Source: Bradyrhizobium elkanii USDA 76
Lineage (GTDB): Bacteria; Pseudomonadota; Alphaproteobacteria; Rhizobiales; Xanthobacteraceae
Direction: 5' to 3'
DNA length: 64,000 bases
NCBI RefSeq assembly: GCF_023278185.1
Contig: NZ_CP066356.1
Span: 4,022,001 to 4,086,000, forward strand
In this document: positions 1-8,233 of the stretch, in pieces
Layout of the letters: each line of letters begins with the position of its first letter
Position numbering within the stretch: the stretch's first letter is position 1
The notes under the pieces: model-generated
What the model was told of the DNA's origin: nothing
Database searches by the model: none
Seen by the model: the letters and a program-made list of their open reading frames with translations, nothing else
Program-made: the position numbers and the translations under genes

Positions 1-2
1 CG

Positions 3-134
3 TTCGTGCGCACGCCTCTCGGCCCCATGATGTGCGCAACCGTGATCGCGCTGATCTGGACGAGATACCGGCAAGAGGCCGGCGAGACGGCTCCAGGCGA
101 GGAGTTGCGAAAATCTGCGACCGTTGGAGGCTAA
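3..134 (+). CDS. C-terminal fragment of a probable membrane protein (5' end outside window)
   Basis: The window opens inside an open frame that ends at a TAA at 132-134. The visible tail has a short hydrophobic stretch (around PMMCATVIALIW) followed by a charged, Arg/Glu-rich end, as at the cytoplasmic C-terminus of a permease or other multi-pass membrane protein. There is too little sequence to name a family. The gene converges on the desaturase gene, and an inverted repeat at 146-178 separates the two. Confidence 0.45.
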   Translation, partial: FVRTPLGPMMCATVIALIWTRYRQEAGETAPGEELRKSATVGG

Positions 135-145
135 AGCATGATCCG

Positions 146-178
146 GCGCGATGAGGATTCAACCCGATCTCATCGCGC
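146..178. repeat. Inverted repeat, possible bidirectional terminator
   Basis: A perfect 10-bp stem (GCGCGATGAG at 146-155, CTCATCGCGC at 169-178) encloses a 13-nt loop between two convergent genes. It sits inside an 'AAAGCATGATCC ... CGCTTTAG' context resembling the intergenic repeats of Bradyrhizobium-type genomes. It probably serves both flanking genes as a terminator, but there is no clear T tract. Confidence 0.5.
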
Positions 179-219
179 TTTAGTGTCCTGATCGCGAACA
201 GTCTGCGAAGATCATAGGA

Positions 220-1080
220 TCAGCCGTCCTGGTGCGCCGGCGGCGTTGCCGTGCCGGGCACAGCCTCCGCGCCAACCGGGCGCCTGGTGCCCGACGGATC
301 GTCGCGCTTGAGCATCGAGGCCCAGGCGAAAAATGGATAGGCCAAAAGCGCCAGGTACCTCGTGGGCATTGGATGATCGACGCCGAATGCCGTCGGCTTC
401 TGCCCTTCCGGAAGATAGAGGCTGCCGAATAGCACATCGTAGAACGAGAACAGCCCGGCGTAGTTCTTGTCCCTGGCTTCCCGCTCGCTGCTGTGGTGCC
501 AGTGATGAAACTCCGGCGACACCAGGACATGGCGTAGCGGGCCGTAGCCCAGGCGCACGTTGGCGTGCGCGAGCCAGGATTGCCAGTAGTAGATCGCAAG
601 ATAGGTCCCGATCGCCTCAGCGGAGAAACCGAGCGCGAACAGCGGAAACAGCGAACCAACCTTCATGAAGGTCACGTCAAGCGGGTGCTGGTGGATCGCG
701 GCGAGCCAGTCCAGCTCTTCGACGGCGTGATGGACGGCATGGATGCGCCACATGGCGGGCACGACATGCAGGATGCGGTGGGTCCAGTAGATGCCGAGGT
801 CCCCGATCACGATCGCGATGAGCGCCTGAGCCCAATACGGGAGATCGCTGACCGCCTGCTTGACGGCCGAGGGCAGGATCGATTGATTGACCAGCGTCGC
901 CAGTGCGATGATCGCGGTCACGCCGATGAACACCAGCCAGCCGTTGAGAAACAGGAAGGCCATGTCGGTCGACAGACCACGCCTGAAGATCTTCTGCGGC
1001 CTCGCTGCAAAGAGTTGCTCGAACGGCACGAAGATCAGGGGCGCCAGCAACAGCTGATATTGTTCCAATAACGCGCGCAT
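220..1080 (-). CDS. Sterol desaturase / fatty acid hydroxylase superfamily protein
   Basis: This 286-aa protein has the eight-histidine di-iron signature of integral membrane desaturases and hydroxylases: HRILH near residue 101, HAVHH near 115, and a C-terminal EFHHWHH-type motif near 191-195. Hydrophobic helices precede and separate these motifs, as expected for an inner-membrane non-haem di-iron oxygenase. Such enzymes hydroxylate or desaturate sterol, carotenoid or fatty-acyl chains; the substrate cannot be read from sequence. The ATG at 1080 has no strong Shine-Dalgarno. The C-terminal ~25 residues are a variable Pro/Ala-rich tail. It appears to be a single-gene unit. Confidence 0.85.
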   Translation of the reverse strand: MRALLEQYQLLLAPLIFVPFEQLFAARPQKIFRRGLSTDMAFLFLNGWLVFIGVTAIIALATLVNQSILPSAVKQAVSDLPYWAQALIAIVIGDLGIYWTHRILHVVPAMWRIHAVHHAVEELDWLAAIHQHPLDVTFMKVGSLFPLFALGFSAEAIGTYLAIYYWQSWLAHANVRLGYGPLRHVLVSPEFHHWHHSSEREARDKNYAGLFSFYDVLFGSLYLPEGQKPTAFGVDHPMPTRYLALLAYPFFAWASMLKRDDPSGTRRPVGAEAVPGTATPPAHQDG

Positions 1081-1195
1081 TCAAATGGCCACATGAAATG
1101 GCGACAGCCTACCACCTCGGTCCCCGATGGCGTCAATCGGAAACGAAACCCGGGTTGTGGCAGCGTTAATCAGCATCCCCGTGCCGCTACGGGGA

Positions 1196-2167
1196 TCACG
1201 GGTGTCCGCGAGCCGGAGCGGGCCAAATCCAGCCCGTCACTCCATCCTTGCGAACATCTCCACCAGCGTTGCGCCGCCACCACCTCGACTCACCCCCCCG
1301 CAATCCACGCCGCAGCAGCTTCGCGAAATCCTGCGCCATCTGCGACGGCGCCTCATGCGTCGGGGAGAGGATCGCGATCTGGTACTGGATCTTCGGCTTG
1401 AACGGGCGGATGGCAAGGCCCTCGGTGAACGGCTTGCTCACCACCGGATCGACGATGCCGACGCCGCGGCCCTCGGCGACGAGCTGGCAGGCGGTCGAGA
1501 AGAATTCGGTTTCCGCCACCACGTTCCAGCGTGCGCCATATTCGGAGAAGGCGGATGCCAGCTGCTGATAGATCGGGTCGCCGCGAAACAGCGTGACGAA
1601 CGGAACGCCGTCGAGGTCATCAGGAGTGATCTGCTTCAGCTTCGCTAGCGGATGCGCATGCGGCAGCATGCACGCGCACTCATACGAGAACACCTCCATA
1701 TGCGAGGTCGGATAATCCAGCGGCAGCTCGGCGACCGCGAGATCGAATTGCTGGGTCGAGATCAGCTCGCGGACCGTCGCGGAATTCCGCGTGATGATCT
1801 TGATCTGCAGCTCGGGTCTGTTCTTGGCGAATTGCGACAGCAGACGCGGCAGCAAATTGATCGAGATGCTCGGATAGGCCGCGATCGCGAGGTGACCGCG
1901 CCGCCCGGACCTGATCTCGGCCGCCACGCGCGATGCGTTCTCGGCAGCTTCGAGAGCGCGCGCCGCCTCGACATAGAACAGCCTGGCTTCCGGGGTGGGT
2001 TGCAGGCGGCCGCCGCGGCGCAGGAAGAGGTTGAGGCCGGTCTCGTGCTCGAGGCCCGCGATCATGGTGCTGATGCCGGGCTGCGACATGCCGAGCAGCT
2101 CGGCCGCCCTTGTCATGGTGCCGTGGAGCATCAGGGCGCGGAAGCATTCGAGCTGTCTGAGGCGCAT
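1196..2167 (-). CDS. LysR-family transcriptional regulator (possibly frameshifted near its C-terminus)
   Basis: The N-terminal winged HTH is clear (RQLECFRALMLHGTMTRAAELLGMSQPGIS, with the usual LERxLGxxLF-like helix after it), followed by a LysR substrate-binding domain to about residue 290. It is divergent from the DUF1989 gene and probably controls it. The last ~30 residues (WIWPAPARGHP end) do not look like a LysR tail. Changing frame near residue 292 gives an end in TLVEMFARME and a stop at 1237, nearly identical to the end of the LysR gene at 7188-8114 and giving about 309 aa, the normal length. A frameshift, or acquisition of this 3' end by recombination, is therefore likely. Confidence 0.85.
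   Translation of the reverse strand: MRLRQLECFRALMLHGTMTRAAELLGMSQPGISTMIAGLEHETGLNLFLRRGGRLQPTPEARLFYVEAARALEAAENASRVAAEIRSGRRGHLAIAAYPSISINLLPRLLSQFAKNRPELQIKIITRNSATVRELISTQQFDLAVAELPLDYPTSHMEVFSYECACMLPHAHPLAKLKQITPDDLDGVPFVTLFRGDPIYQQLASAFSEYGARWNVVAETEFFSTACQLVAEGRGVGIVDPVVSKPFTEGLAIRPFKPKIQYQIAILSPTHEAPSQMAQDFAKLLRRGLRGGESRWWRRNAGGDVRKDGVTGWIWPAPARGHP
1237..1269. repeat. 33-bp direct repeat, copy 1 (3' end of first LysR gene)
   Basis: These 33 bases are identical to 7188-7220. In the other copy they encode the last residues and stop of a second LysR regulator. Here they lie in a different reading frame relative to the upstream gene. Confidence 0.85.
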
Positions 2168-2187
2168 GAGCGACTATACGAATCTGC

Positions 2188-2214
2188 TATAATGGACACA
2201 ACTAATATTATTAG
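2188..2214 (+). promoter_or_regulatory. Promoter/operator between LysR and DUF1989 genes
   Basis: A perfect -10 hexamer TATAAT lies at 2188-2193 on the plus strand. It is followed by a perfect palindrome CTAATA-T-TATTAG at 2202-2214, where the transcription start would fall. The divergent intergenic position suggests a binding site of the adjacent LysR protein. The -35 match is poor, consistent with an activator-dependent promoter. Confidence 0.45.
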
Positions 2215-2269
2215 AATTGCATGACGGGCGGTGCTCCAATGGCGCAACGAGCCATTGAGGAGACATCAC

Positions 2270-2881
2270 GTGACCGCAGCAACCATCGATCTGACCCGCG
2301 CCCGTCTGATCCCGGCCCGCAACGGCGTGGCGGCTCGCCTCGATGCGGGAGAGACCGTCACGATCGTCAACACCCACGGCAAGCAGGTGGTCGATACCTG
2401 GGCCTTCAATGCCCGCGACACCGGCGAGTTCATGTCGATGGAGCACAGCCGCGCATCGATGCTGCGGCTCGTTCCGCGCGTCGGCGACACGCTGACCACC
2501 AACCGGCGCCGCGCCATCCTCACCTTGGTCGCCGACACAACGCCGGGAATCCACGACACCTTGATCGCGGCCTGCGACATCCACCGCTATCGCCAGCTCG
2601 GCGCCGTCGGCCATCATGACAATTGCACGCAGAATCTGGCGCACGCGCTCGAGACCGTCGGACTGTCGGCCGCGGTGACGCCGGCGCCGCTCAATCTGTT
2701 CATGAATGTGCCGGTCGACGACAGCGGACAACTGGACTTCAGGTCGCCGGTCAGCGAGGCCGGGCAGTATGTGGCGCTGCGCGCCGAGATGGATCTGGTC
2801 ATCGTGTTCTCGGCCTGTCCGCAGGACATGGTGCCGGTGAACGACATGCGGCCGACCGACGCTCACTTTCTCATCGCCTGA
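2270..2881 (+). CDS. DUF1989 (urea carboxylase-associated family) protein
   Basis: This 203-aa protein matches the DUF1989 / urea-amidolyase-associated family: an early GETVTIVNTHGKQVVDTWAFN segment, a central HDNCTQN motif, the PLNLFMNVPV block and a C-terminal ACPQDMVPVND segment. Family members accompany urea carboxylase, allophanate hydrolase or guanidine-degradation genes. None of those is beside it here, so its substrate is open. The GTG at 2270 is preferred because GAGGAG (2257-2262) lies 7 nt upstream; a longer reading from 2231 lacks one. It is divergent from a LysR gene and followed 24 bp later by another LysR gene. Confidence 0.85.
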   Translation: MTAATIDLTRARLIPARNGVAARLDAGETVTIVNTHGKQVVDTWAFNARDTGEFMSMEHSRASMLRLVPRVGDTLTTNRRRAILTLVADTTPGIHDTLIAACDIHRYRQLGAVGHHDNCTQNLAHALETVGLSAAVTPAPLNLFMNVPVDDSGQLDFRSPVSEAGQYVALRAEMDLVIVFSACPQDMVPVNDMRPTDAHFLIA

Positions 2882-2905
2882 AGCTGTCAGCGCGGAGAAC
2901 CGATC

Positions 2906-3835
2906 ATGCGCAAGCTGCCGCCGCTCAATGCCGTCCGCGCGTTCGAAGCCGCGGCGCGCCACGAGAGCTTCACTGCCGCCGCCAATGAGCTCTGTGTCAC
3001 CGTGACGGCGATCAGCCACCAGGTCCGGCAACTCGAAGCGATCCTCGGCCACAGACTGTTCGAACGCTCCGGCCGCGCGGTCGTGCTGACGGCGGAGGGC
3101 CATGCGCTGTTTCCGATGCTGCGCGACGGTTTCGACCGCATGGCGAGCGCCTTCGCGGCGATCAGGCCGCCGGCCGATGGCGATGCGATCACCGTATCGA
3201 CCACGCGCGCCTTCGCCGAGCGCTGGCTGATGCCGCGGCTCGCGCGCTTCAACGCGGCGTTCCCATCGGTCGTGGTCCACATCGATGCGACCGAGGAGGT
3301 GCGCACACCGGGCACCGACGGCGTCGATCTGGCGATCCGCTACGGACGCGCGGATCGCGCCGGCGAGACATCGGTGCTGTTCAGCGATCGCTACATTGCG
3401 GTTGCGGCAAGCACGATCTGTCCGCCCGGTGCCCGTCTCGCCATTGACGACGTCCGTTCGCGCTCGCTGCTGGCGTTCCGCTGGAAGAACGCCGCGCTGG
3501 ATTCGCCGGCGTGGTCGGCCTGGCTCGCGAAGGCCGATCACGATCCCGGCCGGGACTTCCGCATCTCCTGGTACAGCGAGGAGCCGCTGGCGCTGCATGC
3601 CGCCGAGCGCGGGCTCGGACCGCTATTGTGCAGCGATGCGCTGGTCGACGAGCAATTGCGGCAGGGCACGCTGCGCCGGCTCGACGGTCCCGCGCTTGCG
3701 GGCTTTGCCTATCGTCTCGTCGATGCGCCGGGCGCTGCCCGGCGCAAATCGGTGACGGCATTCATCGACTGGCTGCGCGGGGAAGCCGCCGCATTTCGGG
3801 CGGCTCCCCGACAGGTCATGACACGGGCTGCGTGA
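2906..3835 (+). CDS. LysR-family regulator, GcvA-like
   Basis: The 309-aa protein opens with KLPPLNAVRAFEAAARH and an HTH containing TVTAISHQVRQLE, the form typical of the GcvA subgroup of LysR regulators. A full periplasmic-binding-protein-like effector domain follows. GGAG lies 8 nt before the ATG. It begins 24 bp after the DUF1989 gene, so the two may be co-transcribed. Its last 20 bp overlap the convergent hydrolase gene. Ligand unknown; the neighbourhood suggests control of the surrounding nitrogen-compound genes. Confidence 0.88.
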   Translation: MRKLPPLNAVRAFEAAARHESFTAAANELCVTVTAISHQVRQLEAILGHRLFERSGRAVVLTAEGHALFPMLRDGFDRMASAFAAIRPPADGDAITVSTTRAFAERWLMPRLARFNAAFPSVVVHIDATEEVRTPGTDGVDLAIRYGRADRAGETSVLFSDRYIAVAASTICPPGARLAIDDVRSRSLLAFRWKNAALDSPAWSAWLAKADHDPGRDFRISWYSEEPLALHAAERGLGPLLCSDALVDEQLRQGTLRRLDGPALAGFAYRLVDAPGAARRKSVTAFIDWLRGEAAAFRAAPRQVMTRAA

Positions 3836-4700
3836 AGTAGGGCAGGGTCTCGACACGGACCTGGTAGGTGCCTGCCTTGACCAGGCCGTCGAGATGCGCG
3901 GCGATCTCCTCGAGCGATGCGAACCACACCTTGCGGTCGGCGACGACCCGCTCGAGCCAGCGCTCGACCACGCGCCAGCGGGCGAGCCGGCCGGTCAGGA
4001 ACGGGTGCCAGATCCCCATCCAGAATCCGCCGGCCTCATAGGCGGCTTCGAACTCCTCGAACGAGGCGGCAAGGCCGTCGCTCGGCGATTTGACCGGCAT
4101 CATGTAGCCGATCTCCGCGTAATGGGCGAAGGGCGGCCAATCGTCCGATCCCCAGTGCGGTGGCATCTCGTAGAGCGATCCGCGCGTGGTGCGCATCTGG
4201 TACGGGATGTCGTCGGCCATCAGCGACGAATCGTAGACGAAGCCGTGCTCGATCAGGAGATCGATCGTGCTCTGGTTGGCATTGTAGACCGGCGCGCGGT
4301 AGCCGCGCGGCTTCCGCCCGGTCATCGCGACATGGATGGCAAGCGCGCGCTCGAAGGCCTCGCGCTGCTGCGCCGAGGAAATCTCCGTCGGGTCCTCGTG
4401 GATGTAGCCGTGATGGCCGATCTCGTGACCCGCTTCAAGGATCGCTTCCACCGCATCCGGATAGCGCTGCATGGTCCAGGCCGGCATGAAGAACGATTGC
4501 TTCAGGCCGAGGCGGCGATAAGTCTCGAGGATGCGCGGCACGCCGACGGTCGGCCCGTATCGTCCCATCGTGATCGGGTAGAGCCGGTCGAAGGAGTCCT
4601 TCGGCCGCGCGATATGAATGAGGCTGTCGGCGTCGACGTCGAAGGTGATCGCGCAGGCGCAGCGCGCGCCGTTCGGCCAGGGGATGGGATTCGTTATCAT
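3816..4700 (-). CDS. NodB-superfamily (polysaccharide deacetylase-like) hydrolase
   Basis: This 294-aa protein has the NodB fold motifs: TFDVDAD near residue 20 (metal and catalytic aspartates), GHEIGHHGYIHED near 90-103 (the H-x3-H metal pair) and RGYRAPVYN near 133. The subfamily resembles single-domain cytosolic enzymes such as PuuE-type allantoinase, cyclic imide hydrolase and HP0310-like deacetylases rather than secreted chitin or peptidoglycan deacetylases. It has no signal peptide. With an NCS1 permease and a DUF1989 protein nearby, hydrolysis of a cyclic amide or imide is a reasonable inference, not a demonstrated role. Confidence 0.8.
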   Translation of the reverse strand: MITNPIPWPNGARCACAITFDVDADSLIHIARPKDSFDRLYPITMGRYGPTVGVPRILETYRRLGLKQSFFMPAWTMQRYPDAVEAILEAGHEIGHHGYIHEDPTEISSAQQREAFERALAIHVAMTGRKPRGYRAPVYNANQSTIDLLIEHGFVYDSSLMADDIPYQMRTTRGSLYEMPPHWGSDDWPPFAHYAEIGYMMPVKSPSDGLAASFEEFEAAYEAGGFWMGIWHPFLTGRLARWRVVERWLERVVADRKVWFASLEEIAAHLDGLVKAGTYQVRVETLPYFTQPVS

Positions 4701-4736
4701 CGGATCATCCTCATGCAGCCGGCAGGCAGCGGCGCA

Positions 4737-5408
4737 TCATTCCGCGGCGACATTAACAGGCCCGTCGATTCCAAGACACTGCCGGACCAGCACCGGGATC
4801 GCGGCGAAGGCGTCGGCAACCGATCGCCGGTAGCGCTCGTCGTTGAACTCCTGGTAGTCGACCGCGATCAGATGGCTCTCCTGCACTCCGAGATAGTGGG
4901 CGCAGGTGAAGATGTGGGTCTCCAGATGGTTCATGGTCTCGCGCACCCCGCCGGGGCCGAAGCCGAATTCGCCGCGCGAGCTGAGCACCACAAGCGTCTT
5001 GCCGCGCAGGACCGGTTCGAGCGGAAAGTCGCCGCGTGCGAGATCGAAGCTGAAGGTCTTGTCGATGCGGATCACCTTGTCGAACCACGACTTCAAGGCC
5101 GCCGGCATGCCGTAATTGTGCATCGGCGCCCCGATCACGATCACATTGGCGCGTTCGAGCTCGTCGATCAGTTCGTCGGAGAGACGAAGTTCGTCGTGCT
5201 GCTCTGCGGTGCGGTCGCCGGGCGCGGTGAAGGCCGCGGCCACCCACGCCTCCGTGATCAGCGGCGGCGGGTCGCGGCCGACGTCGCGCGAGATGACCGT
5301 GGCGCCGGGCTCGTGCGTCAGCCACTGCTCGACGAACGATCTGGAAAGCTTCCGGCTGACCGAACGGTCGCCGCGCGGGCTGGCATCGATATGCAGAAGT
5401 GTCGTCAT
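4737..5408 (-). CDS. azoR: FMN-dependent NADH-azoreductase
   Basis: The 223-aa protein starts TTLLHIDASPRGDRSVSRKLS, the flavodoxin-like FMN phosphate loop of AzoR. It continues with GAPMHNYGMPAALKSWFDKV (FMN isoalloxazine contact), VVLSSRGEF and the AHYLGV segment, all hallmarks of AzoR quinone/azo reductases. These enzymes reduce quinones and azo dyes with NADH and protect against thiol and quinone stress. A longer frame to 5528 exists, but the ATG at 5408 starts exactly where the family does. It lies 36 bp upstream of, and in line with, the NodB-family gene, so they may share a transcript. Confidence 0.9.
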   Translation of the reverse strand: MTTLLHIDASPRGDRSVSRKLSRSFVEQWLTHEPGATVISRDVGRDPPPLITEAWVAAAFTAPGDRTAEQHDELRLSDELIDELERANVIVIGAPMHNYGMPAALKSWFDKVIRIDKTFSFDLARGDFPLEPVLRGKTLVVLSSRGEFGFGPGGVRETMNHLETHIFTCAHYLGVQESHLIAVDYQEFNDERYRRSVADAFAAIPVLVRQCLGIDGPVNVAAE

Positions 5409-5704
5409 CCCTGGCCTCGGCTGATTGGGGCAATGCGTCGCTCCACAATGACCAAATGCCACCTCCGGCGTGATTGACGAATCCGGCAGCCGAGTTGAGA
5501 GAATCTCAACAGTGAAGCAGCGCGCCATGGCAACGCGGAGTGCGAGCGTGATCGCACTGCGATCTGTGGCTATTCAGCGCGCAAACTTCACTCTCGATGC
5601 CGCCTCAACCCGGCTTGAGGATTTCTCATTATCGCCTCAACGCTGCCTGCTGCTCAGATACCCCATCCCGGCCCAAACTAATGCGCCGGACAAAGGGGGG
5701 AAAC
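5409..5704. other. Intergenic region between divergent azoR and NCS1 permease genes
   Basis: About 300 bases with no supportable gene. It must hold the promoters for the two divergent units. I see no convincing -35/-10 pair or palindrome. The only clear signal is the AAAGGGGGG ribosome-binding stretch at its right edge. Confidence 0.5.
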
Positions 5705-7165
5705 ATGTTGCTCAAGCAGACACAGCTTCCGGCGCAGGATGAGGCCGGCTTCGATGCCCACGGAATTGAACCGGTGCCGGCGGCGCACCGCACCTCGTCA
5801 TCGTTCGATCAGTTCTGGATCTGGACCGGTGCGAACATCGCGCCGATCAACTGGGTGCTGGGCGCGCTCGGCATCCAACTCGGCCTCAGCCTGCTGCAAA
5901 CGCTTGCCGTCATCGTTGTCGGCAATCTGTTCGGCGCGGCGCTGTTCGCCGCCTTCTGCCTGATGGGGCATCGCACCGGCGTGCCGCAGATGGTGCTGGG
6001 CCGGCTGGCGTTCGGCCGCCGCGGCGCCTATCTGCCGGCACTGGCGCAGGTGCTGATGCCGATGGGGTGGGTCGCGATCAACACCTGGATCGTGCTCGAC
6101 CTCTGCATGGCGGCGCTCGAGCGGATGGGGATTGGCGGCGGCGTCGAGCTCAAATACGCGATCGCAGTGCTGGTGATGCTGTTCCAGATCGCCATCGCCG
6201 CCTGGGGCTTCAATGCCATCAAGGTGTTCGAGCGCTACACCATGCCGGTCATTCTGCTGATCATGGCCGTCATGACCGCGCTCGCCTTCTTCCGCGTCGA
6301 TATCAAGTGGCAGTCGGCAACCGTCACCGGCATGCCGGCATTCGCGGCGGCGACGCAACTGATGACCGCGATCGGCATCGGCTGGGGCATCTCGTGGCTG
6401 ACGTATGCCTCCGATTATACGCGCTTCACCAGGCCCTCGCTCAGTGGCGCCAAGGTGTTTCGGGCGACATTCCTCGGCATGTTCCTGCCCACGGTCTGGC
6501 TTGCTTTCCTCGGTGCTGCCATTGCATCCGCCGGTGCCGGCTCCGATCCGTCGAAACTGATCATCGCAGCATTCGGTGCGATGGCGCTGCCGGTGCTGCT
6601 GGTGCTGCTGCATGGCCCGATCGCGACCAACATCGTCGTGATCTATTCGGCGGCGCTGTCGTCGCTCGCGCTCGATCTGCGGCGGCCGCGCTGGGTGATC
6701 TCGGTGATGTCAGGCCTGATCGCCTCCGCGATCCTGTACGCCTTCCTGCAGTCGGGCGATTTTGCACACGCCTTCGACAACTTCATGGTCGCCCTGATCG
6801 TCTGGATCAGCCCATGGGCCGGCGTCACGCTCGCAGACTTCTATCTGGTGCGACGCGGCCGCATCGACGTCGCCTCGCTGTACGAGGAGCCGGGTCGGGA
6901 TCGCGATTTCAACTGGGCCGGGCTGATCGCCTTTGCGGCCGGGTTCGCAGCGGCGTGGGCGTTCCAGATGGGCACGATCAAGGCCATGCAAGGCCCGCTG
7001 GCGCTCGCAACCGGCGGGGTCGACCTGTCGTGGCTGACCGGCATCGGCGTGGCAATGGCGAGCTACCTTGCGCTGCATCGGCTGTTTGGGCGCCCGCTGC
7101 CGCGGAGCGTCCGATCGCCGGCCACGGACGCCGCGTCGATCGAGCCCGCGCCGACGTCGACCTGA
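5705..7165 (+). CDS. NCS1-family nucleobase/cytosine permease
   Basis: The 486-aa protein has about 12 hydrophobic segments and the NCS1 signature near its start (SSSFDQFWIWTGANIAPINWVLGALGI), with GHRTGVPQMVLGRLAFGRRGAYLPAL following. Family members import cytosine, purines, allantoin, hydantoin or thiamine by cation symport across the inner membrane. ATG 5705 is preceded by a purine-rich AAAGGGGGG 5 nt upstream, favouring it over longer readings. It converges with the LysR gene at 7188. Substrate undetermined; the nearby cyclic-amidase-like gene makes a nucleobase or hydantoin-like compound plausible. Confidence 0.9.
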   Translation: MLLKQTQLPAQDEAGFDAHGIEPVPAAHRTSSSFDQFWIWTGANIAPINWVLGALGIQLGLSLLQTLAVIVVGNLFGAALFAAFCLMGHRTGVPQMVLGRLAFGRRGAYLPALAQVLMPMGWVAINTWIVLDLCMAALERMGIGGGVELKYAIAVLVMLFQIAIAAWGFNAIKVFERYTMPVILLIMAVMTALAFFRVDIKWQSATVTGMPAFAAATQLMTAIGIGWGISWLTYASDYTRFTRPSLSGAKVFRATFLGMFLPTVWLAFLGAAIASAGAGSDPSKLIIAAFGAMALPVLLVLLHGPIATNIVVIYSAALSSLALDLRRPRWVISVMSGLIASAILYAFLQSGDFAHAFDNFMVALIVWISPWAGVTLADFYLVRRGRIDVASLYEEPGRDRDFNWAGLIAFAAGFAAAWAFQMGTIKAMQGPLALATGGVDLSWLTGIGVAMASYLALHRLFGRPLPRSVRSPATDAASIEPAPTST

Positions 7166-7187
7166 CGGGGGTACGCCTTGCGCCAGT

Positions 7188-7220
7188 TCACTCCATCCTT
7201 GCGAACATCTCCACCAGCGT
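7188..7220. repeat. 33-bp direct repeat, copy 2 (3' end of NodD-like gene)
   Basis: This block is identical to 1237-1269. It encodes the in-frame end (TLVEMFARME and stop) of this LysR gene, so this copy looks like the ancestral context. Confidence 0.85.
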
Positions 7221-8114
7221 CTCGCGCAGCCAGCGTTGCGCGGGAACGGTGTCGTTGCGCTGGTGCCAGAACAGGCTGACGATGCGCGGCGGCGCCGGCA
7301 GCGGCACCGGCATGGCGTGCAGATGGGGCGCGTGGCGGGACTGAGCGCTGAGATCGCGCGGCAGCACGGCGATCAGGTCGGACTGGCGCACGATCTCGTA
7401 GGCGGCGTTGTAGTGGTTGACGGTCGCGACCAGATTGCGCGACAGCCCGCGCGAGGCGAGAAACTGGTCATAGGTCGGCAGCGTCTTGCCGGCGAGGCTG
7501 ACATCGACATGCTTGGCGGCAAGGAAGCTCCGGGTGTTGAGCCGCTTCTGCCTGGCCAGCGGATGGTCGCGCCGCATCATGCAGGCGTACTCGACGGTCC
7601 ACAGCGAGCGGGAGCGGATCACCGCCGGCGGCTGCTGCGCCTCGTTGACATAGACGCTCAGCACGCAATCGACCCGATTGTCCTCGAGCCGGTCGCCGAT
7701 CTCCAGGATGGTGTTGGGCACGGTGTGGATGCGCGCGGACGGCGCCACTTCGCTGAAGCGGTTGAGCAGCCGCGGCATCACCAGCGAAGACACGTAATCC
7801 GACATCGACAGGATGAATTCGGCCTGGGTCTGTCGTGGATCGAAGGCGTCCTCGTCGAGCGCGTGGCGGACATGTTCCAGGGCATCGCCGATCGGCTGCC
7901 ACAGCGCCACGGCGCGCTGCGTCGGGCGGATCCCGCTCGCGGTGCGCACGAACAGCGGATCGCCGAGTGCGTCGCGCAGCCGCGCGAGCGCGTTGCTGAC
8001 CGCGGGCTGCGTCATGGTCAGCGCGCTGGCAGCGCGCGTGACGCTGCCCTCGGTCATCAGCGCCTCGAAGACTTTCAGCAGGTTGAGGTCGAGCGTGCGG
8101 AAGGACACGAGCAA
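7188..8114 (-). CDS. LysR-family regulator (NodD-like)
   Basis: The 308-aa protein starts VSFRTLDLNLLKVFEALMTEGSVTRAASALTMTQPAVSNALARLR, the NodD/SyrM/LeuO-type HTH of LysR regulators, with a complete effector domain ending LVEMFARME. The start may be TTG 8114 or GTG 8108; neither has a strong Shine-Dalgarno. It is divergent from the MFS and amidohydrolase genes and is their likely regulator through the 8115-8233 region. Its 3' end carries a 33-bp sequence duplicated at 1237-1269. Confidence 0.88.
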   Translation of the reverse strand: MLVSFRTLDLNLLKVFEALMTEGSVTRAASALTMTQPAVSNALARLRDALGDPLFVRTASGIRPTQRAVALWQPIGDALEHVRHALDEDAFDPRQTQAEFILSMSDYVSSLVMPRLLNRFSEVAPSARIHTVPNTILEIGDRLEDNRVDCVLSVYVNEAQQPPAVIRSRSLWTVEYACMMRRDHPLARQKRLNTRSFLAAKHVDVSLAGKTLPTYDQFLASRGLSRNLVATVNHYNAAYEIVRQSDLIAVLPRDLSAQSRHAPHLHAMPVPLPAPPRIVSLFWHQRNDTVPAQRWLRETLVEMFARME

Positions 8115-8233
8115 TATTCACAATGGTGATGTGCTAGATAACGATTATAAATTATTCGGATAATATCGGTTTGTCTATCATTCCCCGGCTGACCCTGTGG
8201 CGCGTGCCGGCCGCGGGGCGAGGGGGGACTTTC
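8115..8233 (+). promoter_or_regulatory. Divergent LysR/MFS control region with A/T-rich palindrome
   Basis: This 119-bp region is much more A/T-rich than its surroundings. It holds an inverted repeat ATTAT-TCGG-ATAAT at 8151-8164 within a larger A/T tract (from about 8137). Divergent LysR genes usually act at such T-N11-A-type sites, so this is the probable operator for the MFS-amidohydrolase unit. The exact promoter elements are not resolved. Confidence 0.45.

Noticed and set aside
2174..3598. 474-codon minus-strand open frame opposite the DUF1989 and LysR genes
   Set aside because: It is antisense to two well-supported genes, is rich in Arg/His/Asp as GC-rich shadow frames are, and has no family features.
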